This document shows positions 21,939 through 33,390 of a stretch of DNA of 64,000 bases, one piece after another; within the stretch, counting starts at the first letter, position 1; each line of letters opens with the position of its first letter. The notes beneath the pieces are model-generated. The model did not search any database. It was not told where the DNA came from and saw nothing but the letters and a program-made list of their open reading frames with translations. Source of the stretch: Blasia pusilla (Eukaryota; Marchantiophyta; Marchantiopsida; Blasiales); NCBI GenBank assembly GCA_050084515.1, contig CM114273.1:33232001-33296000 (forward strand), written 5' to 3'. A program made the translations under genes and the position numbers.

Positions 21939-22939
21939 GTCGCACCCCTACTCTCCTTGAACGTCAATCTTTAGTGTTGCGGAAGCGTGCGTTCAGTAGG
22001 TCACGAACTCATCGCCGATCTGCACCCAAACACGCACTCTCGTTAGTCGGGTTTGGCCAACCGGCGTTCCAACCCACCGAGTCCTCAACTCGGCGTCTCA
22101 TCAAGCTCAACCTTCCTTAGTTCCTAGCTCCCAACACATGGCAAGTCCTTCAAGACTTGGAACAGACTTCCTGGTTAGTCCAGGGATCTGAAACGGCACT
22201 TGCACGCCTAGCGATCCCAACTGTTCAACGGTCCTCGTGTGAGTTCCAAACCGAGACCCAAGTAATTGAGTCGCGGCGTGAAATCCAAGAGGGATGTCTA
22301 AAATCGCCTCAATGGACTTGGTGCAGGTTTTCCAACCCAACGCCCAAACTCGCGTTCCGTTCCATGCCCTTGAGCCGCCCCGCGGCGCCCAAAGTGGGGT
22401 TTGGGTTCCAAGCACTCTCGGAGACCTTCCCCCTTACTAGTACTTCTGGGGTTCTCCAATAACCCCTCCCCTTTGGGAACAGAGGTTCGGGCCCTTCATT
22501 GTGGCCCTCAACCCGACTCCATTTACAGTCGTTTTCGGGTCGTATCTCGGCCGCTGCTTATGCGTTTGCAGCGATCTTTGGTGTGTTTGAACCGGCTCTT
22601 CATAAGCTTTCCAACGCACTCTTATTTGCTCCAAACGCATCTTGACGCTAAAAGTTATGGCCATAAATACAGTCGGAAACTCTCAAACGCAAGTGGCGTT
22701 CCAAATCCGGATCTTTCCTTTGGCAACCCACTTCCTAGACTCGACTTCTTTCAAGTCTCATTCCGCGTTTGGTCCAGGTTTATGAGTCACGACCATCACA
22801 TCTGAAACGCAACTTCTCGCTCGCGTCTCGTCTCTTGTCTCCTCTTTGAGACAACTCCAACGCGCAAACCATCTTAGCGTGAGCCCGCTAATGTTCCGAT
22901 GTTCCGCTTGGCACTTGTTTGGTCATGAGGGTCGCGACA
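21939..22939 (-). repeat. Chromovirus 5' LTR
   Basis: 1001 bp, nearly identical to 15594-16588. It is the promoter-side LTR of the minus-strand element, directly beside the PBS. Confidence 0.95.
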
Positions 22940-24112
22940 GGATATCTATATGAAGAGGTATATATGACTCAACCACATGGATAAGAGCATCCCAAGTTTC
23001 TCTTTCGTGTATGCAGGTTCAAGAAAGCTCTATACGGGCTCAACCAAGCTCCAAGAGCTTGGTATGGCAAGATTACATACGTCCTACAAGAGTTGGGTTT
23101 TAGGGTATGTGAATATGACTCCTCGTTATATGTCTTGAGAGGACAAGATCATAAAGTTCTCATTGTGTTATATGTTGAAGATCTCTTGATTACTTGGAGT
23201 ATTGAAGAAATGGTACAACAAGTCAAGCTTAAGTTATAAGCAGAATTTGATATGAAGGACTTGGGAGAACTCAATTACTTCCTTGGTATTGAGTTTATCA
23301 AGGTTGGAGAGAGCATGTGGTTACTACAACGACAATATGCTCTTCATATGCTTTCAAAATATGGTATGACGGCTTGTAAGCCAATCTCTATACCGTTGGA
23401 CCAGAGCATGAAGCTAAGAGTGGATGAAGGAGAGTTGCTTGCAGATTCTAATGTGTACACGCGCATGGTTGGAAGTTTGATCTATCTAACTATAACCAGA
23501 CCAGATTTGAGCTATGTTGTTGGCCAAGTGAGCCAGTTTATGCAAGCACCTTGAAAACCTCACCTTGATGCTGTGAGGAGGATTATGCAGTATGTGAAAT
23601 TCTCTATTCAATTGGGGCTTAAATTTGAACCTTCACCGAGTTTTCAATTACAGGGATTCACGGATGGGCAGGAAGCGTGTACGATCGACACTCCACGTTT
23701 GTTTATTCATTTACTTTGGGAAGCGTAGCTATAAGTTGAGCTTCAAAGAAGCAACCTAAACTTGCTTTATCTTCTACAGAGGAGCAACCAATGCAGCATG
23801 TGAGGCAGTGTGGCTTCATCGATTACTTGTTGAGATTGGTGTTAGTAACTTAGGATCTAGTGTAATATATGTAGACAATATTAGTAGCATCAAGCTTGCT
23901 AATAACCCTGTGTTTCATGCTCGTACAAAGCATGTTGAGGTGCACTATCATTTTATTAGAGAGAAAGTGCTTGCAGGAGAAATTGATCTTGTGTATATAG
24001 GTACAAAACAACAAATTACTTACATCTTTACAAAGGCATTGTCTAGAGATAAGTTTGAGATGTTTAGAAAGGATTTAGACGTAAGAGATATAGATATGAG
24101 CTTGAAGGGGAG
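22940..24112 (+). pseudogene. Ty1-copia RT C-terminal part and RNase H
   Basis: Coding resumes after the chromovirus with LYEEVYMTQPHG and RFKKALYGLNQAPRAWY. The catalytic tetrad YVDD is changed to YVED at 23171-23182. DMKDLGELNYFLGIE, MVGSLIYLTITRPDLSYVVG and the RNase H region follow. The RNase H continues after TGA 23552 with frame changes, including STEEQ, MWLHRLLVEIGV, YVDNISSIKLANNPVFHARTKHVEVHYHFIREKV and FTKAL. The polypurine tract TTGAAGGGGAG abuts the 3' LTR. Confidence 0.92.
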
Positions 24113-24424
24113 TATTGAAGATTGAGTTACAGTGAAGCTCATGAGACACCCAAACTGCTACATTTGGTACTCATACGAAATAGGGAAGCTTAATCTTGGT
24201 TAGTCAGTTAAGCACGATTATCTTAACTAGGGTTAGTTAATCACAATTAGTCTAACTCAAAACTATGGTTAAGGGTAGGGTTAGGGTTGCCTGTATATAC
24301 CCTATATAATTGAGAAGAGGACCAGCCTCCACTCAATTCTCTCATTGCAAATTTCATTCTCCATGGTGGTGTGTGTGTGTGAGAGTCGTTTTCCATCAAT
24401 TATGCTGTTTAGCAGTTTTCCACA
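24113..24424 (+). repeat. Ty1-copia 3' LTR
   Basis: 312 bp, matching the 5' LTR. It is followed by the target duplication ATAGG. Confidence 0.93.
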
Positions 24425-24429
24425 ATAGG

Positions 24430-25650
24430 ATGAATAAGTATTATCATGGGAGCATTGTAGCTATCCTCTATTCCAATTGATCAATGGGGTAGAGGAGCAT
24501 TTACTTGGGTGCACGCTCTCCATCCTCTCTTATAAGTGCTCGGCTCTACCATCACGGCTATAACCTCATTAACCTCCCAAAACTCTACTGCCCCTAGGCC
24601 CTCCATCTATCTCTAGATATACCTCTCGACAAAGCTTGAAACATGTATCCCTATTGTGATCCTATTGGTAACAATGATCTTAATATGTATGTGATAGAGC
24701 CATCTTAGATAGGTCCTCATCAATGTGAGGCATTCTCTATCCACTACCATGATATCTATAGTCACTTTGCCTATAAGACCGCCCACACGTCCAATAGACA
24801 ATATCTAGTCCCTGCTCACCAATGTATGTCTCTACCGGTTGTTATCTCATATGCTTAGAATACCCACTTTGCTCCCTATGCGTACCAACTTGCTTTTGCG
24901 GTAATGATGCACGTTGGGATACATGTAGGCCTACTAACACTAGCTTTTAGATCTGTCGAATCTAGTGAGAATTGCGAGGTCATAACATGATCCTCACTCA
25001 TGTTGAGCTCAATAGGCTCTGACAACTTGGAAATTCACTTGAATATAAGCTTCAACATGTGCAACAACATTGCATCCTGAACTCTCCTTCGCAACCCTTG
25101 ATCCACATCAAACATTGTACCAATATTGAACAACGTGTGCCTGAATAATAATATGAGTGGCAGTGATTAGTTGGTGCATGCGATGATGTGAGCAAATGCC
25201 TCACGTACACTCTCACCTAATCTTTGATGAGAATCTTTTAGACTCTTCAACTTTTTGATCCTTATGCCTTAGTACATCCTCCCCGACTCTCACAAGAACT
25301 CCACTATGAGACTCATATTGGGTGGCTCTCTACCACCTCATTGACATCAATCACATCATTTCCATCTACTGGCATCTAGTCTCCAAGAAGATTGTGGGGG
25401 TCTAGTGTTTCTCAAGACCATAGTGCCCAATACACCTTCCATGCATTGATCTCTAAAATATGTAAAGACCATAACTCTTGATAATCGTCCATAGGACGTC
25501 TAAACTCTTGAAACTAGCAAGGACCTCATCCTCCCCAATATGCTTTGCTCAAAGGTTCAACAAAATTAATGGGCGTTGTAGAGAGTGTGGAATCAAGGTA
25601 ATTCGGACCATTGAGAGTTCCTTACCCTAAATAAAAGCAAGTCGATCCAA
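24430..25650 (-). pseudogene. Gag of the decayed minus-strand gypsy copy
   Basis: The minus-strand translation aligns with Gag of the plus-strand element (31.4-32.1 kb). MDDYQ-like codons and EINAWKVYWALWS near 25480-25400 pair with MDDYHEFF..REIEAWRLYYDPYY. LKSLKDSHQRLGESVREAF near 25260-25190 pairs with LQSIHDFQRRPCESLREAY, and VDQGLRRRVQDAMLLHML near 25110-25050 pairs with LDQTLRTRVRERVLLMN. Many stops. The copia and solo LTR separate it from its protease and methyltransferase parts. Confidence 0.7.
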
Positions 25651-27950
25651 ACATGAAAGCCGAAAGGAATCTCGTACCCAACACCTATGGGAACTAAGAT
25701 GACTTGTGATTGTGGCAAGTCTATGCACATAGGCAAGGGATATTTACAACCTAAGGTTAGTAATTGAGGATGATTGCATTTGCTGCTTAGATTGTGATTA
25801 GATATTGGGCAAAAATATTGTAGTGCAGTCTCTATTAGTGTTATGGATGAAGAATCATAATTTTTGAATACTTGTAAATTTCATGTTTACATCATAAACC
25901 TTTAGATCAATCCATGATTAAATAAATAAAAATGACTCATGAGACCTTTATTGAGGGGAAAATATATAAAAGTTGAATAAAAAGTTCTCACCATTAAAAT
26001 TTTGGACTTTTCGCAACCAAGAGTTGGGCTTAAATAAGTTTATATGTTGGGACTTTTGGAATGAATATTTGCACTTCAAAAATATTGAATTAAATTTAAA
26101 TTATTGAAGAAACTAAAACAATAACTTTATTTCATTCTAAGTTAAATTATAAATATTTGGATAACTTAAAAAAATTAAATTTTAAGCTAAAATTTTAATT
26201 CCCATGGAAAAAAATATTTTTTCTTGGAAACTATCTTAGTAATTACATGTTAAAATATCATATTTAACATAAAATTTTTATTAAATATTTTTTATTTATC
26301 AAATATGAATTTAAAAACAAGATTTTTCTTTTTCTTTTTTCTTTTAGAGTTCTAACATACTTGATATAAATTAAGCTGGAGTTTTTTTATTTCTTAAAAC
26401 TTTTTAGATTATTTGAGAGAAACCCCCTAGAAAGATGATGTATGTATGTATGTATGTATGTAAATTCTAAGGTAAATTTTAATTCAAAAATTCAGGGATT
26501 TCTTTATCGTCAATAGAAATTTTTATCTTGAACAAAGCATTTTCATCTAAGATTTACCTAAATTTTTTCCACTAATTCCACTTTACTCTAATAAATCTAC
26601 TTTCTTTAAAAAAAACTCTTTCAAAAGAGGACAAATAAGAAAAAAAAATCCCAAGAAGGGAAAGAGTTAAGAAACAAAAAAAAGATTTTCAAAAGAAAAT
26701 TGCAATTGGCCAATACAAAAACTAATTGTAAGAGCTACGCAATTAATCACTTAAAATAAAGTTGACATAAACACTAGTGCTTGGCTAAACATGAATGGAG
26801 GACAAGGAGATTGGCCCCCATCAATTTTGGCTAAATGTATCAACGCCAAATCTTTTGCACGTTGGAATACCATCAAGAGGCATAGTTGAAGAAGACTAGT
26901 AACGAAAAAGAGAAAAGGACTACAAGAAGGGATGAGCTAGTGATTCTAGAGGGAGTTGTGACCGTGCATTTTCAAGAAAGTATCAAAAGACATATGTATG
27001 TGCCCAGAAACTCCTAGTGTAAAAGGAATAAATCCATCGATCGCATATCTCACCTTGTAACTTTATCGTCCGCAAAACCTTTAGTATGTGTGGCTTGACA
27101 CACCAAGTCAAAACATCTAGGATTGGCAACCACCACATTATCCAATAACAAGATCAACTTCTCGACAAGAGGTTGCTTTTGTAGTAGAAGGTAGTACATG
27201 TAGTTACTCTAGCCCAACGTTGTACCTTGTAGTAGGAGCCACTAAAGCTACTATCTCTTTGATCACATCATTGGTTGTCATTCATTCTCTATCGTGCGCA
27301 CATCCAAGAATGTGGATAATCTTTCAACCAAGGGGCTTCCTTCACGGTGCACACACAAAATTTGGCACTCCTAGAAGGGTGCATTGCCACATTTCCATCA
27401 ATTTTTTGAGTTCCAACAGCCACAAAATAGTTGTAATTTACTCGCCATACAAACGCAAGATAATTGTAAATTAATGATTGTTAAAATTTCAGTATAGTCG
27501 TACAACTTTGAATTCAAGCCGCACTTTGCGACTATATTGTGGATTTGGAGTGTCTTTTTAGAACATTTGCAATGACTTGTAAATCAACTACAACACAATT
27601 GCACGATACTCGTACTTGGCTCTTAAACTGTGCATGAATTCCGAGTTTGCATAGTTGAAAAAGAGAGTCGCAAAGTAGTGGTTTCGTGCACTCACAACCT
27701 AGTTGTTTTCAATTTTTTCTTTTTATTCGTTTGGTCTCTTTTTTGGGATATTTTTAGGGGTTACTGTGAGAATCACATTGTAATCTTGAAGTACAAAGTG
27801 GCATAGTCCATCTGTGCGCGAGCTCACAAGAGAGCTTCCATGGAACTTGAACATGGAGATAACTCAAAATACGAGAATGCGTTGATATTGCATCTCTATA
27901 ACAATTTTATTATTGGAGAACCTAGATTTTTTTTTACCTATTTTCTTCAT
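25651..27950. other. AT-rich sequence, no gene recognised
   Basis: Strongly AT-rich (poly-A/T runs at 26000-26700) with stops in all frames. A short (ATGT)n microsatellite is at about 26437-26462. The first part (to about 25900) may be leader of the decayed gypsy copy. The rest shows no domain or repeat boundary that I can identify. Confidence 0.4.
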
Positions 27951-27984
27951 TTTTATTAATAGAAACAAATTCTTGAAGGTGCCC

Positions 27985-28370
27985 CGTACTCTAATGCAAT
28001 ATAAGGTTACATCATCATAATAACACTACTCTGTAAACTACCTGCATCATATTACCATGACTCTTTTGATGTATAAGTCTGAACAATCTAGACTTCTCCT
28101 CTTATAAGGTACAATAAGAAATACATGTTGAGGATCCAATAGACATTTTGCTCCTTCGATCTTTTTCTTAAGGATATATTTTTTTCCTCCCTCATTTCAA
28201 AATTTTTCAAAATAAAACATAGAACACTCATGAACATGTCTGTCAACATGAAAGAAAACTCCAACCCAAAAAAATTTAGAGTTAGCTCCACTATAGAAAG
28301 AAAGGTTGTAAAGTAAGCATAAGACTCCTCAAAAATTATAAGGAAAAGCCAAAATGGAACGGATTGGAGG
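27985..28370 (+). repeat. Direct repeat W (copy 1)
   Basis: Matches 44565-44960 in the same orientation, about 16.6 kb away. Shared phrases include GTAAACTACCTGC/ACATCATATTA, ATCTAGACTTCTCCTC, TTTAGAGTTAGCTCCACTA and AGGAAAAGC. It flanks the large gypsy element on its left. It could be an old dispersed repeat or the arm of an ancient duplication. Confidence 0.6.
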
Positions 28371-29285
28371 CAAAAGGGAGATTTATATAAATTCCCCTTT
28401 CAAATTTGTATGCAGTCGCTTTCAAATAGGATGTAATGAATCCTTTAGATCCCTTTTATATATGTATCACTCTTCTTGTTTGACCCTAAAGCTCTAAATC
28501 TTCTTTGTACTACTGTGAAGCAGAATAATAACTGCACTATTGATGCATATAATTGTAATCTAGTTATGGTATAAACACGAGGTGCCACCTATGATTGGAG
28601 ATGGTAAGTACTACATGCCACACACCAATCAATGGCCCATGCCTTCATATCCAAGGTGGGATTTTTGTAGCGCACTCTCCCTCTCTTGAATGTTCATCAT
28701 AGTGCTTTGCTTGATTTTACCACATTTTCCCTTCTCTAGGATAAGGATCTAATTTTTGGATGTTTATGATTGACACCAAGACCCTATTATCCACGGAATC
28801 CATATTATGGGAATGACCCACTCATGGTATCCTGAATCAAGCATAAGAACTCCCTATGGGAAATATCATTGACAAGTCTCCAAGGCATCATCCTCAAGGT
28901 CCTACTCCTCAAAGTGGCTAGTATCCTTGTTAAAAACGAGATGCACTACATGAACTTGATTTGTTTAAGAAGACACTTTGAATCTTGGAGACTCCACTTG
29001 ATCTTGGTAGTTTTCTGATCCTTTATTACCTTTTGTGATATTCTGAAACTCCATCGAGTGATCCTATTGGTGATATTATTACAACAAGCTCTATAACTTG
29101 CCATCATCATCGAGGAAGCCTTAGGCAAAGGAAGAAAAATACAAAGGCTCTACTTGAAAAGGGATTGAATCCAAGAGTTGAAGTAGCATCACTTGTAGAA
29201 ATTATTTTTGGTTGTATTGGGAAGACAGAAAAGCAATCCAAGTTTGACATCAAGACTGTGAGAAGAGAGGTGTAAGAAGGTTGGG
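28371..29285. other. No gene recognised
   Basis: AT-rich sequence with only short open stretches (60-66 codons, minus strand) and no recognisable domain. Confidence 0.35.
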
Positions 29286-29289
29286 AGAA

Positions 29290-29640
29290 CGTTGCAACGT
29301 TGCACATGGAAACATTCTGTGCCCATGGACATGTCTATGTCTTCAAAATTATGTCCGTAACTAAGACAGATATGTTACTGCATGACCATGTCCATGTGGC
29401 CAACACCCAATCCCACCCCACCTGTAATGTACACTCGGGCTCTGAGACTAGGTGCAGATGGACATGTCTATGTCCATCCGCACCTAGTCTTAGAACCTAT
29501 TGCCCATTTGTAGCCCGCACCAACCCACCGTAATCTTGCATTGGCCCGGCTAGGCATGTAGGGCAAGCTCGAGCATGCCCTACAGACTTGGTTGCGGGCC
29601 TTATGCCGGCCTACTCATGGTTGCACAAAAACTGACAAGT
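29290..29640 (-). repeat. Dispersed repeat Z (inverted copy)
   Basis: The reverse complement resembles 8587-8870: GTGCAACC near the start, GGGCCAATGC, GGTGCGGGCTACAAA, GTTCT(A/T)AGA and an end near CCATGTGCAAC. It contains its own short inverted repeat, AGGTGCAGATGGACATG..CATGTC..GCACCTA, at about 29450-29490. It directly adjoins block B of the gypsy element. Confidence 0.55.
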
Positions 29641-29644
29641 CCTT

Positions 29645-30140
29645 TATCACGTCTTTTAGAATAGATCGGTGAGATCTAGTAGAGCGCCTTCGTGAGTAGT
29701 GGAGGACACGCTGAGTAGGTTGAGGATGACATGTTGAGGCCCCGGGTGACCTGAGAGAGCAAGTTTCCCCTTCGTTTTGGCTCATTTGGAGCCATATTGA
29801 GGAACTTACTATTTTAGATAAGTACCATTTTGAGTATATGATCGAGTTTCTATTTTTGGTAAGTGGTGTTTGACCTCCTACATCAAGTCAAGAGCCAAGG
29901 AGGTGATTTGGGAGAATAGGTTACCATGGAGAGAGCTTGGGAGAGGGGAGGGGTATACCTCAAGGAGAGAGAGCTTGAGAGCTCATTGTTGAACCTCTTG
30001 GCATGAGGCGGCGGAGCTATGGTCCCTTGCCTTGTGAGTGTAACCCAAGTCTCTCATTAGGAGAGTGGGTTTGGTTTGACATGAAAGAGAGTGCACACCT
30101 TTGAGAGCTATGGTGTGAGATGGTGTAGAGAGAGATTGGA
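29645..30140 (+). repeat. Gypsy terminal repeat, block B (5' copy)
   Basis: Matches 42731-43234 and 7966-8463: ATCACGTCTTTTAG, GATCTAGTAGAGCGCCTTCGTGAG, CAAGTTTCCCCTTCGTTT, ATTTTAGATAAGTACC, GAGGTGA.TTGGGAGAATAGG, GGCATGAGGCGGCGGAGCTATGGTC. It is taken as the 5' LTR or most of it. Similarity to the 3' copies ends at GAGAGAGATTGGA, which may mark the LTR end. Confidence 0.7.
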
Positions 30141-31131
30141 TCTTACTTTACAAAGAGAGAGTGAGAGAGCTTCATGGGGGAGCTCGCTGGTCACTCGTTG
30201 TTTTTGCATGTTGGGGACCGTGTTCCCCGTTCAGCAGCTCATGAGAGTGCTCATCGGAGCAAGGGCTGCTTTGATTGCTCTTTGCATTTGCCGATTTTTT
30301 GTGTGGAAGAGTGGCGCGCGGAAGCGCTGCCCAATTTCTTATAGGGATTGATTATGGGGGCAGGTTGCCCTATGCTGGTGCTCTCAAGAGCACCATGTAG
30401 CTTGCTAATTTTTATTTTTATAGGTTTTATATTTTGGTTGGGAGAAATCAGCGCGGAAGCGCTGCCGAATTTTGTGTAGGAGAAAGAGACATTGGGCTTT
30501 ACGACAGTCCCCGTCAGTTTCTACTGAAATATTAAATTCCAAATATTTTAAAGAGTGTGGGTTTATTGTTAATTGAGGAGGGTATGCCGCCGAGTGTCGC
30601 ATCCCACCATCGAGGGTCGTGCCGTTTGTAGCCGTTTTGTGCCGCCTGCAATGCCGCACTGTTCCGCTGGAACTGCATTGTCCATCAAGGAGTTTTAAGC
30701 AGCATCTATACGGGAGGAGTATGACTTGCTGATTGGAAGAGTTGTCTCCCAACCGAGTTCGGGTCGAGATTTGCAGTTGCTGAGGAGCGACATCGACATG
30801 TGTTCAGGTTACTCATTCCCTTTACCCTGCACGTATGAGGGACTCTGGGATTTTGGTAGTTTATTTGGGAATATTGGGTGTGTGGATGCTGAGAGCATCA
30901 TTTAAGTATGTGGTTTAGGGGACATAGACTTGTGTGGGATGTCCGGAGTTGAGGGTAGGTTGTCGATGAGATGATAGCCTGGTCGATTTGCCGCACCATG
31001 CCGCTTATTGCCGCACGTTACACGTCTCGGGGAGGGAGAGTGTAGATCGAGTGCCGCATGTTTGGGATGAGTGATTGAGGGATTACTCGCGAGGTTGAGA
31101 GTGATCGTGTGAGAGGGGCACGAGGGCCATC
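30141..31131 (+). other. Gypsy leader, non-coding
   Basis: Between block B and Gag there is no coding signal. It has a duplicated GCG.GGAAGCGCTGCC phrase (about 30316 and 30452) and several ATGCCGC/TGCCGCA words (30580-31060). No clear tRNA-complementary primer-binding site was recognised. Confidence 0.5.
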
Positions 31132-32436
31132 ACGGCGTCCTTTCAGGATTTTGAGAGGCGAGGTAGTGGACCTTAGAGTAGCTCTGGAGGGTTTATCCAG
31201 AGTGGCGCGAGGTTCCCAGGGTCTCCACGTGAGGGACCACCTCGACCTTCTTCTGTGTCATCGTCAGACAAGGGGAAGGGTGTAGAGGAGTTTGTGAGCA
31301 CATCGCCACACATTGTGAGTGGTCCTACCAGTTGGGCATACGAGATGGACGATCGGGGTAGAGGACCGCGTAGGTTTTTAGGAGCAGTAGGCATGATTGA
31401 GTTGCACGATTTCATAGCAGAGTTTAGGAGTTGGTGCAACTCCCAACGGGCCAAGAACTCTAGAGAGTTCAATCCGTTTACAGCATGGAACGGTATATTC
31501 CAACATTTAGAGGGGGCGCCCATGGACGATTACCATGAGTTCTTTCAGAGATATGCACGTGAGATCGAGGCGTGGAGGCTCTACTATGACCCATATTATA
31601 TGTCATGGACGGAGCCATTCCCAGATGAGGAGGAGGAGTCAGGAGAAGCTACTTCCTCTTCCATTAGTGACGTTTTAGGAGGGGTCACTCGCACGGGAGC
31701 AATTGCACCGTCTAGTCGGGTTCGTCTCAGGTTCAACCCTATGGTTGAGTTCTTTGCTGAGTTGAGGGCGAGCTACCAGGGGGTACGGACGGAGAAGTTG
31801 CAGAGCATCCATGACTTCCAGAGGCGCCCGTGTGAGAGTTTGCGTGAGGCTTACACTCGCTTGCGCCGGTTGATCAACGTCACTCAGGGGGTGACAGAGG
31901 CTCAGGCTATCCAGTCATGCTACGTGATGCTGGACCAGACCTTGCGGACACGGGTGCGAGAAAGGGTGCTTCTTATGAACACCTCCCCTGAGTTGAGAGA
32001 TGTTTTTAGGACCGCCAAGAACATTGAGCGCAATATAGCGGAGGAGAGCGTAGCCACCATGGGTTCAGGCAAGAGCGATCACGATTATGCACACCTGCGT
32101 GCAAAGAACGTGGACTCCGAGATAGGTCGACTATGGCACCACGAGCTTAGGGAGGATACCGGAAGGCCGTGCCACAGAGACCTGCGCCTTCATATGCGGC
32201 TCAACAGCAGCCGCCTACTATTACTTGTTGGTCATGTGGTGGAGCCCATCATCAGCACGATTGCACTCGTCAGGATCATGGACGTGTGCCTCAACATGAA
32301 GGAGGAGATGGTGCTGCACCAGGAGGTTATCAGTGTGACTATTGTCAGAGATATGGTCATACACGCGCCAGGTGTTTCAGTTTACATCCTGAGTTATGTC
32401 CAGACCAAGGGCCACAGAGGGCACCAGAGCGAGTAG
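31132..32436 (+). pseudogene. Gag of the methyltransferase-bearing gypsy element
   Basis: The frame probably began at 31132 (now ACG instead of ATG): ASFQDFERRGSGP, a TAG at 31174, then a Gly/Pro/Ser-rich start. The capsid-like part includes DDRGRGPRRF, IELHDFIAEFRSWC, FNPFTAWNGIF, MDDYHEFFQRYAREIEAW, VEFFAELRASYQG, ESLREAYTRLRRLI and LDQTLRTRVRERVL. The same segments recur in the decayed minus-strand copy at 24.9-25.5 kb, confirming they are element-coded. A frameshift near 32110-32170 moves the nucleocapsid into the next frame. Confidence 0.85.
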
Positions 32437-32690
32437 CCGGTCTGGGTGGGCCTAGAGATCGTGCACTAGGTGGTCTCGTTGGGGGACGAGGAGTTGGAGT
32501 TGCCCGATCGGGTGGTGGAGCTGCCCATGGAGGAGGTAGAGTACCACCACCTAGACGTGTGGAGGGAGATGTCGGGCGTGAGGCTAGGATGGCTACTCAG
32601 ATACAACAGCTACAGGAGCAGATTCCCGTTATGGCATTGAGATTACCCGATGCCGGATCCGTGGCATCGACATCATATGGAGCAGCCTGA
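32169..32690 (+). pseudogene. Gypsy nucleocapsid with two zinc knuckles
   Basis: Two cysteine knuckles are visible: CWSCGGAHHQHDC at 32226-32264 (one residue short of CX2CX4HX4C) and a canonical CDYCQRYGHTRARC at 32334-32375. A Gly/Arg-rich tail (GGLVGGRGVGVARSGGG) and a short predicted coiled coil (TQIQQLQEQIP) follow. A TGA at 32688 separates it from the protease linker in the same frame, so it was probably one continuous polyprotein. Confidence 0.85.
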
Positions 32691-32693
32691 GAT

Positions 32694-33390
32694 ATGGAGG
32701 ATCCTGGTTGGATGTGTGGGGTTGCCCAGATGGAGGCCGCCACACTTGTGACGTGTGGAGCAGCCGCAGAGTTGGATCCACAGCGAGGGGAAGCCAAGAA
32801 ACAGACTAGGCTTCCCCAGTCTTTCACGTTGTCTAAGGCGATGAGGACCCCATCGATGGGTCCTCATCAAAGTTCCGTGAGAGTTGGTGATATTGTTGGT
32901 GTGGAGACAGGAAGGGCGATGGGAGAAGCGAGTACGACAACTCCTATTGTTGATGCTCAGGAGGGGCATGTGTGGAGCACGTTGTTGGGGGCGGCCATCG
33001 TTGTGTACGGCACTCATTTATTTTCTGCTTCCGATGTTATGACATTGGGGGGTACGCCCACCGAGGCTTTTTGGCTGGCCGCTACGCTATGTGAGCGTAG
33101 AGTTGGAGTATCTGCATCACGTTCAGAGGTGATTGCAGAGGAGGTGATGGAACTTCCCTTGGAGTGGATGCTCGGGCCATCCACGTCGAATTCATTGCAA
33201 GCTACGGCTGCTAGGATGGCGGAGATGCCCGCTAGATCCGCGATAGAGCCTGCCATAGCTTCTCCTGGTGTTGTGTTGCTGGATAACCGAGGAGAGGTCT
33301 TCCAGTTGGTGAGTTCCGGAGGTAGAGCTTTTAGCCCGCAGCGTATCTTGTTGGATTCAAGAGCGCAACCCCTGATGTTGGGAAAAGCGT
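32694..33390 (+). pseudogene. Gypsy Gag-Pol linker and first half of protease
   Basis: A 230-codon open frame in phase with the nucleocapsid. It ends in FSPQRILLDSRAQPLMLGK, the aspartic-protease active site with D-S-G-A changed to D-S-R-A (GGA to AGA). The linker part SNSLQATAARMAEMPARSAIE..PGVVLLDN is conserved in the minus-strand remnant at 10.4-10.65 kb. The protease is cut here by a truncated LTR element and its second half resumes at 36316; roughly 60 residues appear to have been lost at the junction. Confidence 0.75.

Larger units (their letters stand above)
15594..22939 (-). mobile_element. Full-length Ty3-gypsy chromovirus nested in copia RT
   Basis: LTRs at 15594-16588 (995 bp) and 21939-22939 (1001 bp) are almost identical apart from small indels. 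They start TGTCGCACCCC and end GGGTCGCGACA, so their ends are inverted repeats (TGTCGC/GCGACA). The minus-strand order is LTR, PBS, Gag, protease, RT, RNase H, integrase, chromodomain, LTR. The target duplication is GGAGA at 15589-15593 and GGATA at 22940-22944 (one mismatch). Deleting the element and one copy rejoins the copia RT in frame. The close LTR match makes it the youngest large insertion here, but its genes carry several small frame breaks. Confidence 0.96.
12172..24424 (+). mobile_element. Full-length Ty1-copia retrotransposon, split by a nested chromovirus
   Basis: LTRs at 12172-12484 and 24113-24424 (about 312 bp, roughly 90% alike by eye) start TATTGAAGA (TG altered to TA) and end TTCCACA. 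They are flanked by the 5-bp target duplication ATAGG (12167-12171 and 24425-24429). The primer-binding site follows the left LTR and a polypurine tract precedes the right one. Removing the nested 7.35 kb leaves an element of about 4.9 kb, the usual copia size. Coding order is Gag, protease, integrase, RT, RNase H, which defines copia. Many stops and frame breaks make it inactive. It inserted into the decayed minus-strand gypsy copy. Confidence 0.95.
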
